From Microcella frigidaquae (GTDB lineage: Bacteria; Actinomycetota; Actinomycetes; Actinomycetales; Microbacteriaceae), in assembly GCF_014200395.1 (NCBI RefSeq), contig NZ_JACHBS010000001.1, forward strand, positions 930,001 to 994,000: DNA of 64,000 nt. The letters run 5' to 3'. A program made the position numbers and the translations under genes. Below the pieces are notes generated by a model. That model saw nothing but the letters and a program-made list of their open reading frames with translations, was not told the origin of the DNA and made no database searches. Position 1 is the first letter of the stretch. Each line of letters starts with the position of its first letter. Positions 18,369-27,050 of this stretch are shown piece after piece.

Positions 18369-19321
18369 GCGGCGCTCCCCTCTGCGCTGGTCGCGACGCC
18401 GGGCGCGTCGGCCGGGGCGGCGGTGACCTCAGCCTCATCCGCCGTGAGCGCGAGGAACACCGACTCGAGCCCGTCGGTCTCGTCGCTGAGGTGCGTGAGC
18501 GCGAGGCCCGCGGCCAGGGCGACCTCGCCCGTACGGGCGACATCGAGGCCGAGCACCGACAGACCCGCGGGGCCGGGCTCGACGGTGGCGCCGGCGCGGC
18601 GGAGGGCATCCGCCAGAGCGTCACGATCGGCGGCGTCGACACGCACCCGCGCGCTGCCTGCCTCGAGGGCCTCCAGCGGGCCGTCGAAGGCGATGCGACC
18701 GTGACGGATGACCACGACATCGTCGACCGTCTGCTGCACCTCGCTCAGCACGTGGCTCGAGAGCAGCACGGTGCGGCCCTCGTCGGCGAGGTGGCGCAGC
18801 AGGCCGCGCATCCAGCGGATGCCGTCGGGGTCCAGGCCGTTGATGGGCTCGTCGAGCACGAGCGCGTCGGGGTCACCGAGCAGGGCCGCGGCGAGACCCA
18901 GCCGCTGCCGCATGCCGAGCGAGTAGCCGCCGACGCGACGGCGGCCGGCGTCGGCGAGCCCGACCTGGGTGAGCACCGTGTCAACGCGAGCGCGGTCGAT
19001 GCCCGCGGCGAGCGCGAGCGTCACCAGGTGGTCGCGGCCGCTGCGGCCGGGGTGGAAGACGTCGCTCGACAGCGAGCCGCCGACGCGGCGCAGGGGCGCA
19101 TCGAGCTCGCGGTAGCGCTGGCCGTCGATGAGCGCCCGCCCCGCCGTCGGGCGGTTGAGCCCGAGCAGGATGCGCAAGGTCGAGGTCTTGCCGGCACCGT
19201 TCGGGCCGAGGAAGCCCGTGACGCGGCCGGGCTGGGCGGTGAAGGAGACGTCGCGCAGGGCGGTGACCTCGCCGTAGACCTTCGTCAACGACTCGACGGT
19301 GAGCGGGGTGGCGGTACGCAT
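18365..19321 (-). CDS. ABC exporter ATP-binding protein
   Basis: The 318 residues show Walker A GPNGAGKT (39-46), the signature YSLGMRQRL (about 135), Walker B ALVLDEPINGLDPDG and the H-loop SSHVLSEV. The C-terminal extension of about 100 residues (220-318) is typical of the drug-export ATPase group that works with ABC-2 permeases. AAGGAG precedes the ATG. It is the first gene of a two-gene operon and is divergent from xseA with 85 bp between the starts. Confidence 0.92.
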   Translation of the reverse strand: MRTATPLTVESLTKVYGEVTALRDVSFTAQPGRVTGFLGPNGAGKTSTLRILLGLNRPTAGRALIDGQRYRELDAPLRRVGGSLSSDVFHPGRSGRDHLVTLALAAGIDRARVDTVLTQVGLADAGRRRVGGYSLGMRQRLGLAAALLGDPDALVLDEPINGLDPDGIRWMRGLLRHLADEGRTVLLSSHVLSEVQQTVDDVVVIRHGRIAFDGPLEALEAGSARVRVDAADRDALADALRRAGATVEPGPAGLSVLGLDVARTGEVALAAGLALTHLSDETDGLESVFLALTADEAEVTAAPADAPGVATSAEGSAA

Positions 19322-19406
19322 GCGGCTCCTTGCAGAACGAGGCCGCGGGGTCGGCGCTCTCGACTACCCTGGCGACGCACACCACGCGACGCAAGGAGGG
19401 CACACC

Positions 19407-20705
19407 GTGACGGATGCGCCCGCGGCCCCCTCCTCCCCCGCTCCGTCCTCTCCCGACTCCCCCTGGCCGGTCGCCCAGCTGTCGGCGAAGCTCAAGGAGT
19501 ACATCGACCGCCTCGGGCAGGTCTGGGTCGAGGGCGAGATCGCCCAGTGGGGCATCTCGGGCGGCAACGTCTACGGCAAGCTCAAAGACGTCGCGCAGGA
19601 CGCCACGGTGTCGTTCGTCATCTGGTCGTCGGTGCGCGCCTCGCTGCCCGAGGGGCTCGGCCAGGGCGACCGCGTCACCGCGCTCGTCAAGGCCAACTGG
19701 TGGGTCAAGGGCGGCACCCTCACCATGCAGGTGTCGCAGATGCGCCGCGTCGGCCTCGGCGACCTGCTGGAGCGGCTCGAGCGCCTGCGCGCCGCCCTCG
19801 CCGCCGAGGGCCTCTTCGCGCCCGAGCGCAAGAAGCCGCTGCCCTTCCTGCCGCAATGCATCGGGCTCGTGACCGGCAAAGACAGCGACGCCGAGAAGGA
19901 CGTGCTGCGCAACGCCCAGCTGCGGTGGCCCTCGGTGCGCTTCCGGGTCGTGCACGCCGCCGTGCAGGGTGAGCGCGCGGTCAGCGAGGTCACGGCGGCG
20001 ATCCGGCAACTGGATGCTGACCCCGAGGTCGACGTCATCATCGTCGCCCGGGGCGGCGGCGACTTCCAGAACCTGCTGCCGTTCAGCGACGAGAGCCTCG
20101 TGCGCGCGGCCGCGGCCTGCGAGACCCCGCTCGTGAGCGCGATCGGCCACGAGAACGACCGGCCCCTGCTCGACGAGGTCGCCGACCTGCGCGCCTCGAC
20201 CCCCACCGACGCCGCCAAGCGCGTCGTGCCCGACGTCGGCGACGAGCTCGCGCGCGTGCAGCAGGCGCGCGCGCGGCTGCTGACCCGCGTGACGGGGCTG
20301 ATCGGCACCGAGATCGAGCGCATCGCGAGCATCCGGTCGCGGCCGGTGCTCGCGGGCTCCGCGTGGATCACCGACACGCGCGCCGACGAGCTGACCCGCC
20401 TCGTCGCCCGCGGCGCCGAGCTCAGCACGCGGCTGCTCGAGCGCGCGCACCTCGAGATCGATGAGCGGCGCGGGCAGCTGCGGGCGCTGTCGCCGCAGCG
20501 CACCCTCGACCGCGGCTATGCCATCGTGCAGACCGCGGGCGGCGATGTCGTGCGCGCCGCCTCCGCCGTCGCCGCCGGGGATGCCCTCACCCTGCTGCTC
20601 GCCGACGGCCGGCTCGCCGCCACCGCGCAGGGCCCGGCGCCCGACCCGCGCGAACCGTCTCCCACCGCCCCGTCTCCCACCGCCCCCGAAGGAAGGCCTG
20701 CGTAG
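19407..20705 (+). CDS. xseA: Exodeoxyribonuclease VII large subunit
   Basis: Exonuclease VII degrades single-stranded DNA from both ends in repair. The 432-residue protein has an N-terminal OB fold ([23 protein letters not shown]), the catalytic core with [20 protein letters not shown] and [28 protein letters not shown], then a coiled-coil arm and the short C-terminal strand [11 protein letters not shown]. The GTG start at 19407 is preceded by AAGGAGGG; the longer frame upstream is not used. The C-terminal tail has the repeated motif SPTAP. xseB follows within 1 bp. Confidence 0.96.
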   Translation: MTDAPAAPSSPAPSSPDSPWPVAQLSAKLKEYIDRLGQVWVEGEIAQWGISGGNVYGKLKDVAQDATVSFVIWSSVRASLPEGLGQGDRVTALVKANWWVKGGTLTMQVSQMRRVGLGDLLERLERLRAALAAEGLFAPERKKPLPFLPQCIGLVTGKDSDAEKDVLRNAQLRWPSVRFRVVHAAVQGERAVSEVTAAIRQLDADPEVDVIIVARGGGDFQNLLPFSDESLVRAAAACETPLVSAIGHENDRPLLDEVADLRASTPTDAAKRVVPDVGDELARVQQARARLLTRVTGLIGTEIERIASIRSRPVLAGSAWITDTRADELTRLVARGAELSTRLLERAHLEIDERRGQLRALSPQRTLDRGYAIVQTAGGDVVRAASAVAAGDALTLLLADGRLAATAQGPAPDPREPSPTAPSPTAPEGRPA

Positions 20706-20706
20706 C

Positions 20707-20928
20707 ATGAACGACGTGACCTCAGACGCCGACATCGCCGCTCTCAGCTACGAGCAGGCGCGCGACGAACTCGTGCGCGTCGTCACCGAGCTCGAGCAGG
20801 GCGGCGCCACGCTCGAGCAGTCGATCGCACTGTGGGAGCGCGGCGAGGCCCTCGCCCGCCGATGCGAGGAGTGGCTGATCGGCGCCAAGGAGCGCCTCGA
20901 CGCGGCGCGCGCCGCCGCGGAGGGCTGA
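20707..20928 (+). CDS. xseB: Exodeoxyribonuclease VII small subunit
   Basis: The 73-residue protein is the helical small subunit that stabilises XseA. It carries the family pattern [18 protein letters not shown], then [18 protein letters not shown] and a Cys before the last helix. The ATG lies 1 bp after the xseA stop, and a purine-rich site (GAAGGAAGG) sits within the xseA end, so translation is probably coupled. Confidence 0.95.
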   Translation: MNDVTSDADIAALSYEQARDELVRVVTELEQGGATLEQSIALWERGEALARRCEEWLIGAKERLDAARAAAEG

Positions 20929-20933
20929 CCCGC

Positions 20934-21554
20934 ATGAACGACCCCACGAGCGGCTCGTTCGAGCCCGGCACGGAAACCCCCGAGCAGAAGGCCGACCGCG
21001 TCGCTGAGGCGAGGCGCAAGCGACGCGCGAACCAGACCACGCGCAACCTCATCGGTTCGCTCGTCGCCTCGCTCGGCATCGTGCTCTTCCTCGTGCTCGT
21101 CGTCGTGCGCCCCGACCCGGTTCCGCTCGAGATCGACCACCTCGCGGCCGCCGCCGAAGCCGAGGCGAGCCTCGGCACGGACGTCGTCGCGCCCATCGTG
21201 CCGCCCACCTGGCAGGCCAACCGCGCCGAACTCGGCGGCAGCGCCGGCGTCGACGAGTGGGCCATCGGCTTCATCACCGCCGACGACACTTTCCTGGCCG
21301 TTCTGCAGGGCTTCACCGACGAGAGCACCTGGCTACGGGATGCCCTCCGCGACCCCGGCGAGGGCGAGACCGTCACGATCGCCGGGCGCGACTGGCAGTA
21401 CTACGACCGCCGCGGCGTCGACGGCATCGGCCTGCGCGAGGTCGCGCTCGTGACCCGCACCGCCGACAGCACCGTCGTGCTCTACGGCACGGCGAGCAAC
21501 GACGACCTTGAGCTGCTGGCCACCGCGGTCGCCGCCGAGCTGCCCGCCGACTGA
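20934..21554 (+). CDS. DUF4245 family membrane-anchored protein
   Basis: The 206-residue protein has a charged N-terminus (KADRVAEARRKRRANQ), one membrane helix (about 41-60, IGSLVASLGIVLFLVLVVV) and an extracytoplasmic domain of about 145 residues. The family is of unknown function and is found next to xseB and glpX or fumC in actinobacteria, as here. Six bp separate it from xseB, so it belongs to that operon. Its last codons and the following DNA are duplicated in tandem. Confidence 0.85.
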   Translation: MNDPTSGSFEPGTETPEQKADRVAEARRKRRANQTTRNLIGSLVASLGIVLFLVLVVVRPDPVPLEIDHLAAAAEAEASLGTDVVAPIVPPTWQANRAELGGSAGVDEWAIGFITADDTFLAVLQGFTDESTWLRDALRDPGEGETVTIAGRDWQYYDRRGVDGIGLREVALVTRTADSTVVLYGTASNDDLELLATAVAAELPAD

Positions 21555-21644
21555 GCTGCCGGCCGACTGAGCAACGCACCGACGGCGGTCGCCGCCGAAC
21601 TGCCCGCCGACTGAGCTGCCGGCCGACTGAGCAACGCACCGACG
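21525..21644 (+). repeat. Tandem 60-bp duplication over a stop codon
   Basis: Positions 21525-21584 and 21585-21644 are identical except for one base (21539 G, 21599 A). The first copy holds the last nine codons and the stop of the DUF4245 gene; the second copy, including its stop, is non-coding. Within each copy an imperfect half-repeat (CTGCCxGCCGACTGAGC) occurs twice. Confidence 0.95.
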
Positions 21645-21701
21645 GCGCCCCGCGGGACTACGCTCGAGAGGCACCCCGCCCCGCGTCCACCCAGGAGCCT
21701 C

Positions 21702-22373
21702 ATGCCGACCGACCGTCGCACGCCCGCCCAAGTCTGGCGCGAGATGGAGCGGGGCAACGCGCGGTTCGTCGCGGGTGAGCCGGAGCATCCGCGGCAGGAC
21801 GTCGAGCGGCGCACGGAACTCGCCCGCTTCCAGGCCCCGCACGCCGCCCTCTTCGGCTGCAGCGACTCGCGCCTCGCGGCCGAGATCATCTTCGACAAGG
21901 GCCTGGGCGACCTCTTCGTCGTGCGCAACGCCGGCCAGGTCATCAGCGACAGCGTCATCGGCTCGCTCGAGTACGCGGTCGCCGTGCTGAAGGTGCCGCT
22001 GATCCTCGTTCTCGGGCACGACGAATGCGGGGCCGTGGCCGCCGCCATCACCTCGGTGAGTTCGGATGCTCCGCCCCTGCCCGCGCACATCCGCGGCCTC
22101 GTCGACCAGATCATGCCCGCCGTCGAGCGCGTGCGCCGTGCCGCAGCGGCTGCCGCACCGGGCTCGGAGTCGGACGCCACCGTCGCCGACCCGGGCGCGA
22201 TCGACGCGCAGGAGGTCGGCCGCGAGCACCTGCGCGACACGGTCGCCGCCCTGCTCGAGGCCAGTGAGCTCATCAGCGACGAGGTCGCGGCGGGTACGCT
22301 GGCCATCGTGGGTGCGAACTACCGGCTGCGCGAAGGCCGGGTCGTGCCCGATGTCGTCGTCGGTCAGCTCTAG
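21702..22373 (+). CDS. Beta-class carbonic anhydrase
   Basis: The zinc enzyme interconverts CO2 and bicarbonate. In 223 residues the active site is complete: Cys53, the Asp55-Arg57 dyad (GCSDSR), His106 and Cys109 (GHDECG). There is no signal peptide, so it is cytoplasmic. It sits between a DUF4245 gene and fumC, and the DAB inorganic-carbon operon lies 5 kb away; both bear on the bicarbonate pool. GGAG precedes the ATG, and TACGCT at 21658-21663 may be its -10. Confidence 0.95.
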   Translation: MPTDRRTPAQVWREMERGNARFVAGEPEHPRQDVERRTELARFQAPHAALFGCSDSRLAAEIIFDKGLGDLFVVRNAGQVISDSVIGSLEYAVAVLKVPLILVLGHDECGAVAAAITSVSSDAPPLPAHIRGLVDQIMPAVERVRRAAAAAAPGSESDATVADPGAIDAQEVGREHLRDTVAALLEASELISDEVAAGTLAIVGANYRLREGRVVPDVVVGQL

Positions 22374-22452
22374 CCGGGCATCCGCCCCGCCGAAGCCGAC
22401 CGCCTGCCACCGCGACCCTCCCTCAACCGATCCGTGACATAAGGACACCGCC

Positions 22453-23850
<1,398 letters not shown>

Positions 23851-23851
23851 G

Positions 23852-24941
23852 TGTAACGACCCGGGACGTTGTGAACGTGTGAAGTAGCGAAGACCTCCGG
23901 AACGATGTGGGTATCTGACAACTCTCATCGAGACCGGAGGTCTTCGTGGTTCACGCTAATGCCGATCTGACACCGAAAGGGCGTCTGCGTGTCGCTCGCG
24001 CCGTCGTCATCGACGGGTGGAGTCTTGCTCGAGTCGGGGAGCGGTTTCAATGCTCGCCAGCAACAGCGAAGAAGTGGGCCGATCGATATCGAGCAGGCCA
24101 GCCAATGACCGACCGCAGCTCGCGACCCCGTCACTCGCCCCGACGCCTCAGTCAGCGCACGGAGCGACGGATCATTGCGTTGCGATTCACGCGCCGCTGG
24201 GATGCGCGTCGGATCGCGTGGCATCTGGGGCTCAACCCCTCGACGGTCGGTCGAGTGCTGGCCCGCTATCGAATGCCTCGGCTGTCGCACCTGGACCGCA
24301 ACACCGGCTTGCCGATTCGGAAGCAGCAACCGGTCCGGTTCGAAGCGGCTGCCCCTGGGGACATCGTCCACGTTGACATCAAGAAGCTCGGTCGTATCCC
24401 GGACGGTGGAGGGTGGCATGTTCATGGTCGCGGGTCACCCCAAGACCGTCGTGCCGGTGCTGCCCGGGATCGCGCTGGCCGACGCGGAGCCTCGTCATCG
24501 CGCGGCTACACGTTCCTGCATCACGCCGTCGATGGATGCACAAGGTTGGCCTATTCCGAAGAACTTCCGGATGAGCGCAAAGAGACCGCGGCCGCGTTCT
24601 GGGTTCGTGCTCGCCAGTTCTTCGCCGATGCCGGCTTCGAGGTCAAGGCGGTCATGACCGATAACGGCGCCTGCTACCGATCCCGTGACTTCGCCGCCGC
24701 TGTCGGACAGGCCCGACACATCCGCACCCGCCCCTATCGACCGCAAACCAACGGCAAGGTCGAGCGCTTCAACCGCACACTGGCCGCCGAATGGGCTTAC
24801 GCAGCGAACTACACCTCCAACGAGGCCCGATCAGCGACCTACGCTGACTGGCTCGAGGAATACACAATCGCCGACGACCCCACAGCGCCCTCGACGGTCA
24901 CACGCCCGCTTGCCGCGTTCACAACCTCACGGGTCGTTACA
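23852..24941 (+). mobile_element. IS481-family insertion sequence 1 (1090 bp)
   Basis: Terminal inverted repeats of 26 bp begin TGTAACGACCC (23852-23877 and 24916-24941) and match at 24 positions. The element is flanked by 6-bp direct repeats TCTAGG and holds one transposase reading frame of the IS481 type. Its base composition is visibly less GC-rich than its neighbours. It sits exactly between the convergent fumC and membrane-protein genes, whose stops overlapped in a single CTAG before insertion. The frameshifted transposase means the copy is probably no longer autonomous. Confidence 0.95.
23889..23945 (+). promoter_or_regulatory. Hairpin burying the transposase ribosome site (IS 1)
   Basis: GAAGACCTCCGG (23889-23900) pairs with CCGGAGGTCTTC (23934-23945). 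The right arm contains the GGAGG ribosome site (23936-23940) and ends at the base before the GTG start. Transcripts entering from outside the element would fold and hide the site. Confidence 0.7.
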
Positions 24942-24946
24942 TCTAG
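23946..24946 (+). pseudogene. IS481-family transposase, frameshifted near the C-terminus
   Basis: From the GTG at 23946 the frame has a helix-turn-helix region (about 10-110) and an rve-type DDE core: VHVDIKKLGRIPDGGG, TDNGACYRS and NGKVERFNRT carry the two Asp and the Glu. After WLEEY (near 24862) one base is missing (AAC expected, AC present). The family C-terminus, RRPHSALDGHTP and NLTGRYI, then continues in the shifted frame and stops at TAG 24944-24946. That stop lies in the duplicated target, so the element itself carries none. The unshifted frame reads out of the element and is not a credible protein. Confidence 0.88.
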
Positions 24947-24947
24947 G
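24942..24947. repeat. Right target-site duplication of IS element 1
   Basis: TCTAGG repeats 23846-23851. It supplies the stop codon of the shifted transposase frame on the plus strand and the stop of the membrane-protein gene on the minus strand. Confidence 0.9.
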
Positions 24948-26115
24948 CCAGGCGGCCGAGTGCCGCCAGGCTCAGGCCATCCGGTGCGCGGCGATGGCGG
25001 GGGGCGAGAGCGAGGAATGCCCCGATCAACCCCACGGTCGCACCCAGCGCGGCGTAGACCGTCCAGGCGAGCGAACGTGACCCCGTGTACGGCGGCAGCG
25101 TGTCGGCGATCGCCATGCCGATTCCGAAGGTGGCGAAGCCCTGGCCCAGCACGACGAATCCCAGGGCGAGCAGCGCCATCGGCGCGACGACAGCGAGCCG
25201 AGCGGGTTCCGGCGTGCCCCGTCGTCGCATCCACAGCTGCACGGCCAGAAGGATGACGGCGAGGATCACGCCACCGACCGCCCAGACCGCAACCACGATG
25301 ATCGCGGAAATCACCTCGCTCGGCAGAAGTGCCGCGTACAGCTCCTCGATCGTGAGGGCGTTGTCCGTCTGATCGAGCGGCCCCCACACGAGACCCTCGA
25401 CCGCGCCGAAGCCGACCGCGGCAAGAAGCGCGACGACGCCCCCCGCCACGATCGTGGACGAGGATGGCCGGGTCATGCGAGGGGCCCGGGCGAGGGCGAG
25501 GGTCTCCCGGGGTCGAGGCGTGACCTCCCACGCGATGAATGCGGTCACCGACCCCACAACGAGCGCGAGCAGGCCGAGGCCGTACAGCAGCGGTTCGGTG
25601 CTGGGCACGATCGCCGACTGCACCGGCCACACCGCGACCAGCAGCACGCCGACGGACAGCGCGAGAACGACCAGCACCGAACCGAAGCGGATGCGGGGCC
25701 GCCGTGTCGCCGCCAGGACCAGCAGGGCCACACCGACGACGGCGCTCACGAGCGAGATCAGGGCAGGCGCAACGACCACTGGGAGGAGGGCCGGCGCCTC
25801 GGTGGCCACGTCGTCGACACCGGCAAGGCCGCCGATGCCGATGAAGCCGACCGTCGAGCCCAGAGCCGCGGTTCCGATGAACGCGGCTGCCCATCGTGCG
25901 CGGCGCCACGACTGCCGATCGAGCTCCAGCGGGTCGGCGCCGATCGACCCCGCCCGCGCGAGCAGGGCGAAGCGAAGCGCGCCCACTGCGATCGAGCGAC
26001 GCGGGATCCCGGCGTCGTCGGCGTCGCGGAGGTCAGCGGCCCACTGCTCGGCATACCGCTCGCGGAGCTCGCCCGGCGGGAGCATCCGGAGCGCCAGACG
26101 CACCGTGCGGGGCAT
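24943..26115 (-). CDS. Multi-pass membrane protein paired with a PadR regulator
   Basis: The 390 residues open with a cytoplasmic segment (LRMLPPGELRERYAEQWAADLRDADDAGIP) like the prefix domains of proteins encoded next to PadR regulators. Eight or more hydrophobic helices follow. The function is unknown; such pairs often respond to membrane or envelope conditions. The start at ATG 26115 gives that segment; a much longer frame upstream runs over the PadR gene and is not used. The PadR gene ends 32 bp upstream, so the two form an operon. Its TAG stop lies in the IS target duplication and is intact. Confidence 0.8.
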   Translation of the reverse strand: MPRTVRLALRMLPPGELRERYAEQWAADLRDADDAGIPRRSIAVGALRFALLARAGSIGADPLELDRQSWRRARWAAAFIGTAALGSTVGFIGIGGLAGVDDVATEAPALLPVVVAPALISLVSAVVGVALLVLAATRRPRIRFGSVLVVLALSVGVLLVAVWPVQSAIVPSTEPLLYGLGLLALVVGSVTAFIAWEVTPRPRETLALARAPRMTRPSSSTIVAGGVVALLAAVGFGAVEGLVWGPLDQTDNALTIEELYAALLPSEVISAIIVVAVWAVGGVILAVILLAVQLWMRRRGTPEPARLAVVAPMALLALGFVVLGQGFATFGIGMAIADTLPPYTGSRSLAWTVYAALGATVGLIGAFLALAPRHRRAPDGLSLAALGRLA

Positions 26116-26147
26116 CGGAGGAGTGCCGCCCTGCTCTCCGGCGCCGA

Positions 26148-26492
26148 TCACGCGCGCGCCGATCCGCTGATCGGGAAGAGCGGGCTTGCGGTGCGTGCGG
26201 TCTGGGTACGTGCGGCCTGGCTGCGCGAGGTACGGACGACATGGGCGGCCTGAACGGCTCCGTCGTCGGTCAGCCGCACGTACCGGCGGCGAGGGCCCGA
26301 GCGCTCGTTCGCCTCCTCCCATGACGACGTGACCCAGCCGAGGTTCTCGAGTCGATCGAGGATCGGGTAGACGGTGCCGGGAGGTCGGCCGCTCTGCTTG
26401 ATGACGATCAGCCCCCAGCACGCATCGCGATGCTCGAGAAGAACGTCGAGTACATCGCGCGTCGCCGCCGTGACCCGGGTGAGTGGCTGCAT
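26148..26492 (-). CDS. PadR-family transcriptional regulator
   Basis: The 114-residue winged-helix protein has the PadR pattern: TRDVLDVLLEH, WGLIVIKQSGRPPGTVYPILDRLENLGWVTSSWEE and RRRYVRLTDDGAVQAAHVV. It has little of the C-terminal dimerisation helix, as in the short PadR-s2 group. The ATG at 26492 is chosen because TAGAGT lies 7 nt upstream; an earlier in-frame ATG lies within the promoter. It leads a two-gene operon with a membrane protein and probably represses it. Confidence 0.9.
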   Translation of the reverse strand: MQPLTRVTAATRDVLDVLLEHRDACWGLIVIKQSGRPPGTVYPILDRLENLGWVTSSWEEANERSGPRRRYVRLTDDGAVQAAHVVRTSRSQAARTQTARTASPLFPISGSARA

Positions 26493-26499
26493 GCCCGTG

Positions 26500-26520
26500 A
26501 CTCTACCTATATCGAGATAG
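26500..26520 (-). promoter_or_regulatory. PadR promoter and likely autoregulatory operator
   Basis: TAGAGT (26505-26500) is a -10 lying 7 nt before the ATG. Directly upstream is the dyad CTATATCGAGATAG (26507-26520), symmetrical at 12 of 14 positions and A/T-rich, between the -10 and -35 zones. It is a natural site for PadR autorepression; the assignment is inference. Confidence 0.5.
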
Positions 26521-26600
26521 GAAGACAAGGCAGAATCGACGCTTACTCAGGGAGCACTCGATCGAGGCCACGATCGCCGACTGCCGCACAGAGGGCAGGC

Positions 26601-26667
26601 GGCTCGCGCCGGAACCGACTGTTCTGATCCGCACCACCGGTTCGAGAAGCACTCGCCGGCGCGAGCC
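26601..26667. repeat. Nested inverted repeats in the 234-bp gap before the DAB operon end
   Basis: GGCTCGCGCCGG (26601-26612) pairs with CCGGCGCGAGCC (26656-26667). Inside, GAACCG (26612-26617) pairs with CGGTTC (26638-26643). The gap 26493-26726 holds no gene that I can support. The structure might be an unknown small RNA, part of a terminator or the remnant of a small mobile element. Confidence 0.55.
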
Positions 26668-26694
26668 GCGCCCCACCCTACTCCTCCGGGCTTT

Positions 26695-26720
26695 CCGTGG
26701 GTCGCAACCGCGACCCACGG
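26695..26720 (-). terminator. Hairpin at the end of the DAB operon
   Basis: CCGTGGGTCGC (26695-26705) and GCGACCCACGG (26710-26720) form an 11-bp stem with a 4-nt loop, 6 bp after the last DAB gene. There is no T-run, as is common for actinobacterial terminators. Confidence 0.6.
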
Positions 26721-26726
26721 CATCCG

Positions 26727-27050
26727 TCAGCGGAAGTAGTGCGGGCGGCTCACGTAGGTGTCGGAGACGAACATCACGCCCGCCGTTCCCTCGAGCAGGG
26801 CGCGGAGGCCCTCGATGAGGTCGTCGGCGCGGTCGTCGGGCACGACGGTGATGATGAGCGTCAGCGCGTCGCGGTCGTTGAAGAGCTGGCGGCCCTCGTG
26901 CGCGCCGTGGTGGCCGAGGCCGGTCACGGCGGGCAGGCTCGTGTAGCCGGTGGCCCCGGCGGCGACCACCTGCCGGCGCACCGCGTCGGCGTCGGCCGTG
27001 CGGGCGACGACCTCGATCTTGGTCATGCGGGTCAGCGACTCGCGGCTCAT
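26727..27050 (-). CDS. P-II-like protein of the DAB inorganic-carbon operon
   Basis: The 107-residue protein has the ferredoxin-like beta-alpha-beta pattern of P-II relatives: KIEVVARTADADAVRRQVVAAGATGYTSLPAVTG, a Gly/His-rich loop (GLGHHGAHEG) where the P-II T-loop would be, then ALTLIITVVPDDRADDLIEGLRALLE and VFVSDTYV. Genes of this kind accompany DabA/DabB and are thought to regulate the transporter, by analogy with SbtB. It starts within the dabA stop (ATGA overlap), with GAGGAGG just upstream, so translation is coupled. The ligand is unknown. Confidence 0.85.
   Translation of the reverse strand: MSRESLTRMTKIEVVARTADADAVRRQVVAAGATGYTSLPAVTGLGHHGAHEGRQLFNDRDALTLIITVVPDDRADDLIEGLRALLEGTAGVMFVSDTYVSRPHYFR

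Noticed and set aside
24855..24870. Programmed frameshift in the IS 1 transposase
   Set aside because: No slippery A- or T-run is present at the shift point, and IS481 transposases are normally a single frame.
24947..25256. Extension of the IS 1 transposase frame past the element
   Set aside because: It arises from the one-base deletion; the family C-terminus is found in the other frame, and the extension is antisense to the membrane-protein gene.
26630..26667. Possible tRNA T-arm (GGTTCGA) in the gap before the DAB operon
   Set aside because: No acceptor, D or anticodon arm can be folded around it.
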